Of a stretch of DNA of 64,000 nt, positions 41,144 through 49,548 are shown in pieces (position 1 is the stretch's first letter; every line of letters begins with the position of its first letter). Both the position numbers and the translations under genes were made by a program. Origin of the DNA: VRUE01 sp040879985. Lineage in GTDB: Bacteria; Actinomycetota; Thermoleophilia; Solirubrobacterales; 70-9. The DNA lies in the NCBI GenBank assembly GCA_040879985.1, contig JBBDJH010000015.1, positions 1-64,000 of the forward strand, given 5' to 3'. A model generated the notes under the pieces. That model worked only from the letters and a program-made list of their open reading frames with translations, did not search any database and was not told the origin of the DNA.

Positions 41144-41380
41144 ATGGGCCTCGATCAGAGCAAAGTGGGCCAGCACGTCGCCTCGCAGATGGAAGCGATC
41201 GAAGCCGACTACGGCGACGACTGCGAGATCGGCGACATCTGCACGATCGTCGAGATCCGCGGCCCGCACGGCTCGCACGTCCGCATGCGCAGCACCGCCT
41301 CCTCGCCGCACTCGACCCTCGGCCTGCTGAAGCTAGCCGAACAGGTCGCCCTGGCCAACTTCGGTCGCGACGACGTCTAG
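41144..41380 (+). CDS. Small conserved soluble protein, unknown
   Basis: 78 residues: MGLDQSKVGQHVASQMEAIE, then ADYGDDCEIGDICTIVEI and a beta hairpin with RSTASSPHSTLGLLKLAEQV. Acidic, probably cytosolic. Its 3' end overlaps the end of convergent recQ by 48 bp. I recognise no function. Confidence 0.5.
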   Translation: MGLDQSKVGQHVASQMEAIEADYGDDCEIGDICTIVEIRGPHGSHVRMRSTASSPHSTLGLLKLAEQVALANFGRDDV

Positions 41381-42949
41381 GCCGGCGTCGGCGTCGTCTT
41401 CGGGCGGGCCGGCGTCGGGCGGCTCCCCGCCGGCGACCAGGGCCAGCACCTCGCCGGCGTACTTCTCGACGAAGTTCGGGCCGATCCCCTTGATCGCCAA
41501 CAGGGACTCCTCGCCGGCCGGGCGGGTGGCGGCGATCCGCTCCAGGGTCGAGTTGTGGGCGATCGTGAAGGCGGGCTTGCCGTCGGCGGCGCGCAGGCGC
41601 CACTGCTTGAGCTGCTCGAAGAGCTCGGCGTCGGCGGCGGAGAGCTCGGCCGGGGGCGCCGCGGCCCGCTTCGCGCTCGGCTTGGCGCGGACGGCGACCG
41701 TCTCCGGGTCGGGCAGCCAGCCCTGCGGGTCGCAGACGTCGCAGCAGCGCTCCAGCGGGGCGCCGGCGGTGCTGTCGGAGAAGTGGTCGAGGACGCTGCG
41801 GCGGCGGCAGCGCTCCGAGTAGATGAACTCTTTGATCGTGCGGTAGTCGCGCCAGCCACGCTCGCGGGCGATCGCCAGCTCGGGGTCGCCGGCGCGCTGT
41901 TCGTTGAAGCGGACGAGGCGCCCGAGGTCGGCCTTCATCGCCAGCAGCACCGCTTTGGCGGGCAGCCCGTCGCGGCCGGCTCGGCCGGCCTCCTGGTAGT
42001 AGGCCTCGAGGCTGGTCGGGATCGCCATGTGCCAGACCGAGCGCACGCCGGCCTTGTCGACTCCCATGCCAAAGGCGTTGGTGGCGACGACCACGTCGGC
42101 CTCGTCGGCCATGAAGCGGCGCTGCGCCTCGGCGCGGTGGTGCGGCTCCATGCCGGCGTGGTAGGGGACCGCGCGCAGGCCGCCGTCGCGCAGCGTCGCG
42201 AAGTTCTCGTCGGTGTCCTTGCGGGTGCCGCAGTAGACGATCGCCGGGCGGTTGGCCGGGTCGGCGAGGCCCGCCTCGAGCAGCGCCAGCCGCCGCGCCT
42301 TCGAGCCCTTGCCTTCGAGCCGCACGACGTCGAAAGAGATGTTCGGCCGGTCGAAGCCGGAGCGCACCTGAAGCGGCTCGCGCATCTCGAAGCGGGCGGC
42401 GATCTCGCGCGCCACCGCCTCGGTCGCCGTCGCCGTGCAGGCCATCACGGTCGGCCGCCCGAGCCGCTCGGCGACCTCGGGCAGGCGCAGGTAGTCGGGC
42501 CGGAAGTCGTGGCCCCACTCGGAGACGCAGTGGGCCTCGTCAACCGCGAGCAGGTCGATGCGGCGCTGCCCGATCGCCTCGAGGAAGACGCTCGAGGCGA
42601 AGCGCTCGGGCGAGCAGTAGACGATCCGCGCCGCGCCGCCGCGCACCTGGGCGAGCGCCTCGCGCACCGCCTCGGCCGGCATCGCCGAGGTCACCATCGC
42701 GACCGGGTGGCCGGCCCCGGTCAGGCGCCGCCACTGGTCGTTCATCAGCGCGATCAGCGGGCTGACCACGATCGTCAGGTCCTCGCCGGCCAGGCCCGGC
42801 AGCTGGTAGCAGAGGCTCTTGCCGCCGCCGGTCGGCATCACGATCAGCGAGTCGCGCCCGGCGAGCGCCGCCTCGACCGCCTCGCGCTGCCCCGGCCGGA
42901 AGCTGGCGAAGCCGAGTTGGGCGAGCAGCTCGTCGGCTAGGGCAGCCAC
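41333..42949 (-). CDS. recQ: ATP-dependent DNA helicase RecQ
   Basis: 538 residues from GTG 42949, which overlaps the end of zwf by 13 bp. Walker A is VMPTGGGKSLCY (about 38-49), the DEAH box LAVDEAHCVSEWGHDFRPDY (about 137-156), then TACTATAT and motif VI QEAGRAGRDG (about 318-327). A zinc-type Cys group (ERCRRRSVLD... CCDVCDP, about 376-400) follows, then a C-terminal HRDC domain (about 440-515; TIAHNSTLERIAATRP, LLAIKGIGPNFVEKY). RecQ unwinds forked and recombination DNA. The co-transcription with zwf has no obvious functional reason. Confidence 0.92.
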   Translation of the reverse strand: MAALADELLAQLGFASFRPGQREAVEAALAGRDSLIVMPTGGGKSLCYQLPGLAGEDLTIVVSPLIALMNDQWRRLTGAGHPVAMVTSAMPAEAVREALAQVRGGAARIVYCSPERFASSVFLEAIGQRRIDLLAVDEAHCVSEWGHDFRPDYLRLPEVAERLGRPTVMACTATATEAVAREIAARFEMREPLQVRSGFDRPNISFDVVRLEGKGSKARRLALLEAGLADPANRPAIVYCGTRKDTDENFATLRDGGLRAVPYHAGMEPHHRAEAQRRFMADEADVVVATNAFGMGVDKAGVRSVWHMAIPTSLEAYYQEAGRAGRDGLPAKAVLLAMKADLGRLVRFNEQRAGDPELAIARERGWRDYRTIKEFIYSERCRRRSVLDHFSDSTAGAPLERCCDVCDPQGWLPDPETVAVRAKPSAKRAAAPPAELSAADAELFEQLKQWRLRAADGKPAFTIAHNSTLERIAATRPAGEESLLAIKGIGPNFVEKYAGEVLALVAGGEPPDAGPPEDDADAGLDVVATEVGQGDLFG

Positions 42950-44331
42950 GGCTCGTACCACTGGCAGAGGCCGCGGGTCAGCTCGTTCGCCTGCTGCGGC
43001 CCCCAGGTGCGCGGCTCGTAGGGATGGACGGGCCCCGGCTCGTCGAGCAGCGGCTGCACGATCCGCCAGGTCTCCTCGACCGTTTCCTGGCGGGTGAAAA
43101 GCTGCGCCCGGCCGGCCAGCGCGTCGCCGAGCAGCCGCTCGTAGGGCTCCGGGTCCTCGCCCGGGGTTTTCTCGAAGAGCACCTCGAGGTCGGCCGCCTC
43201 GAACGCCTCCTCGCCGGCCCGTTTGGCGAAGAGCCGGATGCGTGACCCCGGTTCGGGCTCGATCCGGATCGTCAACTGGTTCGGTTCGGGCAGCTTCCCC
43301 GTGCCGATCCCGAGCCGCGGCGGGCGCTTGAAGACGACGTTCACCTCCGATGCCTTCGCCGGCATGCACTTGCCGGCGCGGACGAAGAAGGGGACGCCGC
43401 TCCAGCGCCAGTTGTCGACTTCCAGCTCGACCGCGGCGTAGGTCTCGGTGGTCGAGTCCGGCGCCACCTGGTCGACCGCGAGGAAGCCGTCGTACTGGCC
43501 GCGCACGTAGCGCTTCGGATCGGCCGTGCGCACCGCCCTGAACATCTCCAGCTTCTTGTCGCGGATCGAGTCGGCGTAGTTGCCGGCCGGCGGCTCCATC
43601 GCGACCAGGGCGAGGACCTGCAGGGCGTGGTTCTGGATCACGTCGCGCATCGCCCCGACCGCGTCGTAGAAGCGGCCGCGGTCCTCGACCCCGAAGTCCT
43701 CGGCGATCGTCATCTGCACGTGGGCGACGTGCTCGCGGTTCCAGACCGGCTCGAGCAGCGAGTTGGCGAAGCGCAGGTAGGCGATGTCCATCACCGGCTC
43801 CTTGCCGAGGTAATGGTCGATGCGCAGGATCTGCTCCTCGCCGAGCACCGCGCAGAGCTCGGCGTTGAGGGCGCGGGCGGACTCGAGGTCGTGGCCGAAC
43901 GGCTTCTCGATCACGACCCGCGCGTTCCCGGTCAGCCCGGCCGCGCCAAGCCCCTGGACGACGGTGGCGAACAGCACCGGCGGGATCTCGAGGTAGAAGA
44001 CCGGCCGCTCCGAGCCCTCGATCGCCTTGCCGACCCGCTCGAAGGTCGCCGCGTCGGCGTAGTCGCCCTGGATGTACGACATGCGCGCGGCGAGCTTGCC
44101 GAAGACGTCCTCGTCGGGGTCCTCGACCGTCGCGGCGATCGCCTCGCGGGCTTCGGCGCGCAGCTTCTCGTCGTCCCACTGGTCGATCGCGACGCCGACG
44201 ATCGGGCAGTCGAGCTTGCCGCCTGCCTCCAGGCGGTAGAGCGCCCGAAAGGTCATTTTCTTCGCCAGGTCGCCGCTGATCCCGAAGATCGTCAGCACGT
44301 CGGCCGCGGCGTCGTCGTTCCGCCTCGCCAT
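42937..44331 (-). CDS. zwf: Glucose-6-phosphate 1-dehydrogenase
   Basis: 464 residues. NADP-binding FGISGDLAKK (16-25), the active-site segment RIDHYLGKEPVMD (about 170-182) with the catalytic Lys/His neighbourhood, and the substrate-binding ALQVLALVAMEPP region (about 236-248). It oxidises glucose 6-phosphate to 6-phosphogluconolactone, the entry to the oxidative pentose phosphate pathway. The start is 101 bp from divergent gnd, so both may share one control region. pgl, gnd, rpiA, tkt, tal and pgi are all nearby. Confidence 0.93.
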   Translation of the reverse strand: MARRNDDAAADVLTIFGISGDLAKKMTFRALYRLEAGGKLDCPIVGVAIDQWDDEKLRAEAREAIAATVEDPDEDVFGKLAARMSYIQGDYADAATFERVGKAIEGSERPVFYLEIPPVLFATVVQGLGAAGLTGNARVVIEKPFGHDLESARALNAELCAVLGEEQILRIDHYLGKEPVMDIAYLRFANSLLEPVWNREHVAHVQMTIAEDFGVEDRGRFYDAVGAMRDVIQNHALQVLALVAMEPPAGNYADSIRDKKLEMFRAVRTADPKRYVRGQYDGFLAVDQVAPDSTTETYAAVELEVDNWRWSGVPFFVRAGKCMPAKASEVNVVFKRPPRLGIGTGKLPEPNQLTIRIEPEPGSRIRLFAKRAGEEAFEAADLEVLFEKTPGEDPEPYERLLGDALAGRAQLFTRQETVEETWRIVQPLLDEPGPVHPYEPRTWGPQQANELTRGLCQWYEPWLP

Positions 44332-44432
44332 CGGCGCCAGGCTATCCGAGTCGGCGGCCGGGCCGCCACGCCTGCGTCGCGTAGGGTTCTCCCGGTGGAT
44401 CGCGAAGCCACCGCAATGGAGGGGAGCTGCTG

Positions 44433-45449
44433 ATGGAGCTGGGAATCGTCGGACTCGGCCGGATGGGAGCGAACATGGCCCGCCGCCTGATCCGCGACGG
44501 CCACCGCATCGTCGCCTACGACGTCAACGCCGCCGCCGTCTCCGAGCTGGCCGGCGAGGGCGCCGACGGTGTCTCCTCGCTTGCCGAGCTGGCCGAAAAG
44601 CTGAGCGCGCCGCGGGCGGTCTGGGTGATGGTCCCCTCCGGCGAGATCACCGAGCGGACGGTCGCCGACGTCGCCGCCGTGCTCGAGCCGGGCGACGCGA
44701 TCGTCGACGGCGGCAACTCCTACTACCGCGACGACATCCGCCGCGCCGCGAAGCTGCGCGAGCGGCAGATCGATCTCGTCGATTGCGGCACCAGCGGCGG
44801 CGTCTTCGGCCTCGAGCGCGGCTACTGCCTGATGATCGGCGGCCCCGACGGGGCCGTGCAGCGGCTCGACCCGGTCTTCGCCACGCTGGCGCCGGGAGTC
44901 GATTCGGCGCAGCGCACTCCGGGCTGCGAGGGCGACCCCTCGCCGGCCGAGAACGGCTACCTGCACTGCGGCCCGAACGGCGCCGGGCACTTCGTCAAGA
45001 TGGTCCACAACGGGATCGAGTACGGGATCATGGCCGCCTACGCCGAGGGCCTCAACATCCTCAAGAACGCCGACGCCGGCAAGGCGCAGCGCGAGCAAGA
45101 CGCGGAGACGGCGCCGCTCGAGCAGCCCGAGTACTACCAGTACGACCTCGACCTGCCGGAGGTCGCCGAGGTCTGGCGGCGCGGCAGCGTGATCGGCTCC
45201 TGGCTGCTCGACCTGACCGCGGCGGCGATGCGCGAATCCCCCGACCTCGCCGATTTCGAGGGGCGGGTCTCCGATTCCGGCGAGGGCCGCTGGACCTCGA
45301 TCGCGGCGATCGACGAGGGCGTGCCGGCGCCGGTGCTGACCGCGGCCCTCTACGAGCGCTTCTTCTCGCGCGGCCTCGACGACTTTGGCGACAAGGTGCT
45401 GTCGGCGATGCGCAAACAGTTCGGCGGCCACGACGAGAAGGCTTCGTAG
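44433..45449 (+). CDS. gnd: 6-phosphogluconate dehydrogenase (decarboxylating), short form
   Basis: 338 residues. N-terminal Rossmann motif LGIVGLGRMGANMARRLI (3-20), substrate-binding DCGTSGGVFGLERGYCLMIG (about 111-130) and the catalytic GHFVKMVHNGIEYGIM (about 185-200). The length (about 300-340) is that of the GndA/NAD-linked type rather than the 470-residue NADP type. Converts 6-phosphogluconate to ribulose 5-phosphate. ATG follows GGAGGGG at good spacing. pgl starts 19 bp downstream. Confidence 0.92.
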   Translation: MELGIVGLGRMGANMARRLIRDGHRIVAYDVNAAAVSELAGEGADGVSSLAELAEKLSAPRAVWVMVPSGEITERTVADVAAVLEPGDAIVDGGNSYYRDDIRRAAKLRERQIDLVDCGTSGGVFGLERGYCLMIGGPDGAVQRLDPVFATLAPGVDSAQRTPGCEGDPSPAENGYLHCGPNGAGHFVKMVHNGIEYGIMAAYAEGLNILKNADAGKAQREQDAETAPLEQPEYYQYDLDLPEVAEVWRRGSVIGSWLLDLTAAAMRESPDLADFEGRVSDSGEGRWTSIAAIDEGVPAPVLTAALYERFFSRGLDDFGDKVLSAMRKQFGGHDEKAS

Positions 45450-45468
45450 GCCGGGACGGGGCGGACCG

Positions 45469-46149
45469 ATGGCGATCGAGACCAAGGTCTTCCCCGATGC
45501 CGACGCGGCCTCGCGTTTCGCGGCCGAGACGGTCGCCGCCGCCGGCCAGCTGGCGCTCGCGACGGGGGGCGAGTACAACCTCGCGCTGAGCGGCGGCAAG
45601 ACGCCCTGGGCGATGATCGGCCTGCTCGGCGAAATGGAGGAGATGCCCTGGGAGGACACCCACATCTACCAGGTCGACGAGCGCGTCGCGCCCCCCGGCG
45701 ATCAGGCGCGCAACCTGACCCACCTGGTGCAGATGCTCTCGATCGACCACCAGGCGGCGCTGCAGCCGATGCCGGTGACCAGCCGCGACCTCGAACTCTC
45801 CGCCGCCGAGTACGAAGTGCACGTGCCCGAGGAACTCGACCTGGTCCACCTCGGGCTCGGGCCGGACGGCCACACCGCCTCGCTCGTCCCCGGCGACTCG
45901 GTGCTCGAAGTCGACGACCGCCGCGTGTCGATTACCGGCGTCCATTACCAGGGCCACGCGCGGATGACGCTCACCTACCCGGCGCTCGCCGCGGCGCGCC
46001 GGATCCTCTGGCTGGTCCTCGGCGAGGCGAGCCGCGAGCCGCTCGCCAAGCTGCTCGCCGGCGACACCTCGATCCCCGCCGGCCGGGTCGAGAACGAGAA
46101 CATGCTGCTCGTCTGCGACGAGGCCGCAGCGGGCCGCCCCGCCGACTGA
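45469..46149 (+). CDS. pgl: 6-phosphogluconolactonase
   Basis: 226 residues. NLALSGGKTPWAMIGLL (about 38-54), IYQVDERVAPPGDQARN (about 66-82) and LVHLGLGPDGHTASLVPGD (about 125-143) are the three NagB/6PGL signatures. It hydrolyses the lactone made by Zwf. ATG 45469 lies 19 bp after gnd, in the same operon. Confidence 0.92.
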   Translation: MAIETKVFPDADAASRFAAETVAAAGQLALATGGEYNLALSGGKTPWAMIGLLGEMEEMPWEDTHIYQVDERVAPPGDQARNLTHLVQMLSIDHQAALQPMPVTSRDLELSAAEYEVHVPEELDLVHLGLGPDGHTASLVPGDSVLEVDDRRVSITGVHYQGHARMTLTYPALAAARRILWLVLGEASREPLAKLLAGDTSIPAGRVENENMLLVCDEAAAGRPAD

Positions 46150-46206
46150 GCCCCAGCCGCAGAAACTGCCAGCCCCGTCGATCCGGCTCGTTGATTGCTC
46201 AGGGGG

Positions 46207-46605
46207 TCAACTGAGAGCCGCGGGCAGGGTCTCCAGGCCCTGGCCGCGAGCCGCGCGGTGAAGCCGCGTGTCCCAGGTGGCAACAGTCAAGTCCTCGGGA
46301 GGCAGCACGAGCGCCGCCGCCAGATGCAGAGCGTCGAGGCTGCGCAACTCAGTCGAGAGCGCCAGCTCGGCGGCGCGTTCGGCGAGGCCCGGATCGACCT
46401 CGATCACGTCGAAGGACAGCCAGTCCTCTTCGACCCTCTTGGCGGCCTCGCGCCCACCCGCGAGGCCGACGGCGCGAACGGTCTCCACGTAGCCGACCCG
46501 GCACATCGACCACTCCCGGGCTTCCTCCATCGAGGAGATCACCGCCTCGCTGCCGTCCTCCTCGACATAGCGCTTGACGAGAGCGCTCGCGTCGAGGTAG
46601 AGCAT
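46207..46605 (-). CDS. vapC: VapC PIN-domain ribonuclease toxin
   Basis: 132 residues: MLYLDASALVKRYVEEDGSE at the start (first catalytic Asp), CRVGYVETVRA near 35-45 (Glu), LRSLDALHLAAALVL near 88-102 (Asp) and TVATWDTRLHRAA near 108-120 (Asp). ATG 46605 overlaps the TGA of the antitoxin gene (TGATG). The pair interrupts the pentose-phosphate gene block between pgl and rpiA, so it is probably an insertion. Confidence 0.88.
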   Translation of the reverse strand: MLYLDASALVKRYVEEDGSEAVISSMEEAREWSMCRVGYVETVRAVGLAGGREAAKRVEEDWLSFDVIEVDPGLAERAAELALSTELRSLDALHLAAALVLPPEDLTVATWDTRLHRAARGQGLETLPAALS

Positions 46606-46883
46606 CAACGCTCGTCGTCGCGCTCGGACAGGACGATCGCCGAAGCCGAGCGTCCAGTGGCCAGCGGGCGCGGCGAGCGGCTTGGGCGGGGACGGGCGGC
46701 GGGCGTGACCCTGCCGTCTGCCACCAGCTCTCGCATACGCTCGCTGCCACGGCGGGCACCGGCGGGAACGATGTCGGCGACTGCCTTCCCGCGCTTCGTC
46801 ACCCTGATCTGCTCGCCCTCATCGACCCGATGCAGGACGCTGCTCAGGCTGGTCTTCAACTCGCGGATTCCAATCTCACGCAT
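46605..46883 (-). CDS. vapB: Phd/YefM-type antitoxin (VapB)
   Basis: 92 residues: IGIRELKTSLSSVLHRVDEG, then QIRVTKRGKAVADIVPAG (about 4-42), the Phd fold, followed by a disordered basic tail (RPRPSRSPRPLATGRSASAI) that would contact the toxin. ATG 46883 lies inside a palindrome (46882-46893). Coupled to vapC by TGATG. Confidence 0.88.
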   Translation of the reverse strand: MREIGIRELKTSLSSVLHRVDEGEQIRVTKRGKAVADIVPAGARRGSERMRELVADGRVTPAARPRPSRSPRPLATGRSASAIVLSERDDER

Positions 46884-46893
46884 GTGACCACAT
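46882..46893. promoter_or_regulatory. Palindrome over vapB start (operator candidate)
   Basis: ATGTG-AC-CACAT is a 5-bp perfect inverted repeat that includes the ATG of the antitoxin gene, on its upstream side. A further half-site-like GCCACAT lies 15 bp upstream. Confidence 0.45.
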
Positions 46894-46930
46894 TAGCAGG
46901 GTGTAGCCACATCCCCTGGAGGCACGGTCC

Positions 46931-47581
46931 TTACCCCGTCGGCGAGACCGCTTCGACCGCTGCGTTCCGCCCGACCAGCACCTCGCTGACCATGCTCGGC
47001 GGGAAGAGGCCGTGCGAGGAGATTCCCGGATCGGCCTCGAGCCGCGCGGCGAGCTCCGCGGGGTCGCCGATCGCACCGCGGTAGTCGGCGATCGCGCCGC
47101 CGTCGGGGCTGGGGGGAACGTCGCGCAGCTCGACCTCGGGGCCGAGCCGGGCGAGGGTCGAGCGCAGGCCGAAGGCGAGCAGCTCGAGCGGCACCGGCGG
47201 GCTGAGCGAGTCGACCGGCTTGGCCGAGTCGGCGATCACGACGAAGCGCTCGGTCGCCGCCGCGACGATCTTCTCGCGCTGGTGGGCGGCGCCGCCGCCC
47301 TTGATCAGCCAGCCCTCCGGGGTGACCTGGTCGGTGCCGTCGATCGCGATGTCGAGCCGCTGCAGCGAGCTGAACTCCTCGACCGGGATGCCGAGCTCGC
47401 GCGCCTGCCGCTCGGTCGCCACGGAGGTCGCGACGCAGCGGATTCCAGCAAGGCCGCGGGCGGCGAGCGCCGGCAGCAGGTGGGCGACCGTCGACCCGGT
47501 CCCCAGCCCGACGGTCATCCCGTCCTCGACCAGCTCCGCGGCGGCCTCGGCCGCGATCCGCTTCTCGTCGTCGGCAGCGAT
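46931..47581 (-). CDS. rpiA: Ribose-5-phosphate isomerase A, start codon unusual
   Basis: About 216 residues if started at ATC 47581 (ATC-GCT-GCC-GAC-GAC-GAG-AAG); the first ATG (47518) would drop the conserved first helix (DEKRIAAEAAAELVEDG). Signatures: VGLGTGSTVAHLLP, LDIAIDGTDQVTPEG and LIKGGGAAHQREKIV, then a catalytic-pocket SAKPVDSLSPPVPLELL. It interconverts ribose and ribulose 5-phosphate. The frame has no ATG, GTG or TTG upstream of 47518 before it loses homology, so the rare ATC start, a truncated start or an assembly error must be considered. Divergent from the FHA gene. Confidence 0.85.
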   Translation of the reverse strand: MAADDEKRIAAEAAAELVEDGMTVGLGTGSTVAHLLPALAARGLAGIRCVATSVATERQARELGIPVEEFSSLQRLDIAIDGTDQVTPEGWLIKGGGAAHQREKIVAAATERFVVIADSAKPVDSLSPPVPLELLAFGLRSTLARLGPEVELRDVPPSPDGGAIADYRGAIGDPAELAARLEADPGISSHGLFPPSMVSEVLVGRNAAVEAVSPTG

Positions 47582-47637
47582 GGCCGGGACTCTATGCTCG
47601 CCGGACGACTGACCCCGGATCCGGGATCATTCGTCCC

Positions 47638-48222
47638 ATGGATGCGCGGCTGTGGATGACGGGAAGGGGCGGCGAGCCGCGCTCCTTCGCGCTGGGCGAG
47701 CGGATCGCCGTCGGACGCGACCCGGAGGCGGGCGTCTGCATCGACGACGAGGCGGTCTCCTGGCACCACCTCGAGATCGAGGGCCGCGGCGGGGTGCTGA
47801 TCGCGACCGACCTCGACAGCCGCAACGGCACGGCGCTCAACGGCGAGCCGCTGGACCGGCCGCGGCGGCTGCGCGACGGCGACGTGCTCACGGTTGCCGA
47901 CTACCGGCTCGAAGTCTCCGACCCCGTCCCCGGCAGGGCGGGCGCGACCGTCGCGGCAAGCGAGCCCGCGGTCGAGTTGAGCGAGGAGGAGCGGGCGACG
48001 GCGACGGCTTTGGTCGCCCCCTACCGCAGCGAGGGCGCCTTCGCCGGCCGTCCCGCCACCCGGGCGGAGCTCGCCGCGAGCCTGCACGTCAGCGAGCGCA
48101 CCGCCCAGCGCCGCCTCGACGCGCTCGCCGCCAAGCTCGAAGTTGCCGGCGACGCGGGTCGCGAACGCCCCCGCCTGATCGCCGCCCGCGTGATCGAGCT
48201 CGGCCTCGACCGCCCGCGTTAG
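47638..48222 (+). CDS. FHA-domain protein with C-terminal HTH-like region
   Basis: 194 residues. FHA core at about 20-95: IAVGRDPEAGVCIDD, AVSWHHLEIEGRG and TDLDSRNGTALNGEPL hold the GR, SxxH and NG residues that bind phosphothreonine. The rest (about 118-190) is helical and reads like a winged helix (TRAELAASLHVSERTAQRRL). A phospho-dependent regulator is likely; the PknB-like kinase 1.3 kb downstream is a natural partner by context. Confidence 0.8.
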   Translation: MDARLWMTGRGGEPRSFALGERIAVGRDPEAGVCIDDEAVSWHHLEIEGRGGVLIATDLDSRNGTALNGEPLDRPRRLRDGDVLTVADYRLEVSDPVPGRAGATVAASEPAVELSEEERATATALVAPYRSEGAFAGRPATRAELAASLHVSERTAQRRLDALAAKLEVAGDAGRERPRLIAARVIELGLDRPR

Positions 48223-48270
48223 ACGAGCCTGCAGTTACCCGCGTATAGCGCGGCAAAGTGCAGGCTCGTC
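48222..48270. repeat. 12-bp stem, 25-nt loop hairpin
   Basis: GACGAGCCTGCA (48222-48233) is the exact complement of 48259-48270. It begins at the stop of the FHA gene and may be its terminator. The loop length (25 nt) and its GCAAAG end resemble the loops of the hairpins at 54728 and 57794, but the similarity is weak. Confidence 0.55.
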
Positions 48271-48387
48271 GGCACGTGACGGGCCAGATCTGGCCCGATG
48301 CGCGTCGCGGCTGTCATTGGCGGGCACGTCGCGGGGGCGCAGGATCGGTGGCCCAGTTCAACGCCAACCGACTCGAAAGGAACCACG

Positions 48388-49515
48388 ATGCTCACTCGCT
48401 CGATTTTTGCCACCGTCCTCGCCGTTGCCGCGCTGGCCGCCCTGCCGGGCGGCGCCGCCGCGGCGCCGGCCTCCTCCGGCGCCGTCGTCTTCTCGAAGCT
48501 GGTCGCCGACAGTGCCGAGTACGAAACCGCGCAGGGGGAGAAATTCGTCAAGCCGCCCGAAGGGGGACTGTTCGCCGCCAAGGGCGGCCGGCTCAACCAG
48601 CTGACCGAGAACCCGACCGACAGCCAGCCCGATTTCTCCCCCGACGGGCGCCTGATCGCCTTCGTCCGCGACGGCGACGTCCACCTGATGCGCGCCGACG
48701 GCTCGGGTCAGCGGGCGTTGACCAGCGGCCCGGAGATCGACGGCCGGCCGCTCTTCGCTCCCAACGGGCGCTACCTGCTCTTCGAGCGCCGCGCCGCCGC
48801 CGGCGAGCGCCGCGACCTGCACACCGTCCGGCTCGGCGGCTCGACCCCGCGACGGCTCGTGCACTACCTCGCCGACGAGGCGGAAGCGACGTTCTCGCCC
48901 GACGGCAGGACGATCGCCTTCGTGATCCCGGGCGGCAGCGGCGCCGGCGCCACCGACGAGATCTACACGGTGCGGCCCTCCGGCGCGCGCCTGCGCGGGG
49001 TGTCGCACACCGGCCCGGTCGACGAGTTCGCGCCGCGCTTCTTCGCCCGCGGCATCGTCTTCAGCCGCGGCCGGAGCGGCGAGGGGTCGGGCGCCTACGC
49101 CGACGTCTACACGAGCCTCGCCGACGGGCGCAGGCCGCGGCCGCTGGTTCGCGGCGCCGGCTCCGCCTACGTCGAAGACGTCAGCGCGAACGGGCGGATG
49201 CTGCTCTTCCGCCGCGCCCAGGGGCTCTGGGTGAAGCGACTGCCCGGCAGCCGTGGCCCGAAGCGGGCGGGCAAGCTGACCGAGGTCGCCGACCAGTCGC
49301 AGACCAACGCGGTGTTCTCCTCCGACGGCCGCGAGGTCGCCGCCTTCGCCGCGACGGAGACCGCGACCGAGGCGAGGCAGACGCTGACGGCTGTCGCCGT
49401 GGCGGGCGGCCGCGACCGTGCGCTTGCCGCCGGGTTCTCCTTCGCGCAGGGGACGCTGACCACCGCGATCGGCCCGGTGATCGCATGGCAGCCGGCGCCG
49501 CGTAGGGGCCGCTGA
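48388..49515 (+). CDS. Secreted TolB-like beta-propeller protein
   Basis: 375 residues from ATG 48388, with GAAAGGA just upstream. Signal peptide (about 1-26). Propeller blades of TolB/PD40 type: PDFSPDGRLIAFVRDGDVHL, PLFAPNGRYLLFERR, ATFSPDGRTIAFVIPGG and AVFSSDGREVAAFAA. No enzyme residues are visible. It lies between the FHA and kinase genes in the same direction. Confidence 0.75.
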   Translation: MLTRSIFATVLAVAALAALPGGAAAAPASSGAVVFSKLVADSAEYETAQGEKFVKPPEGGLFAAKGGRLNQLTENPTDSQPDFSPDGRLIAFVRDGDVHLMRADGSGQRALTSGPEIDGRPLFAPNGRYLLFERRAAAGERRDLHTVRLGGSTPRRLVHYLADEAEATFSPDGRTIAFVIPGGSGAGATDEIYTVRPSGARLRGVSHTGPVDEFAPRFFARGIVFSRGRSGEGSGAYADVYTSLADGRRPRPLVRGAGSAYVEDVSANGRMLLFRRAQGLWVKRLPGSRGPKRAGKLTEVADQSQTNAVFSSDGREVAAFAATETATEARQTLTAVAVAGGRDRALAAGFSFAQGTLTTAIGPVIAWQPAPRRGR

Positions 49516-49548
49516 TCGCGGTCCGCCACCGAGCGGTATAACCGCTCG

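Noticed and set aside
41333..44179. A 948-codon frame suggesting a fused RecQ
   Set aside because: Only the last 538 codons are RecQ; the first part is zwf read out of frame. A GTG at 42949 gives a normal RecQ.
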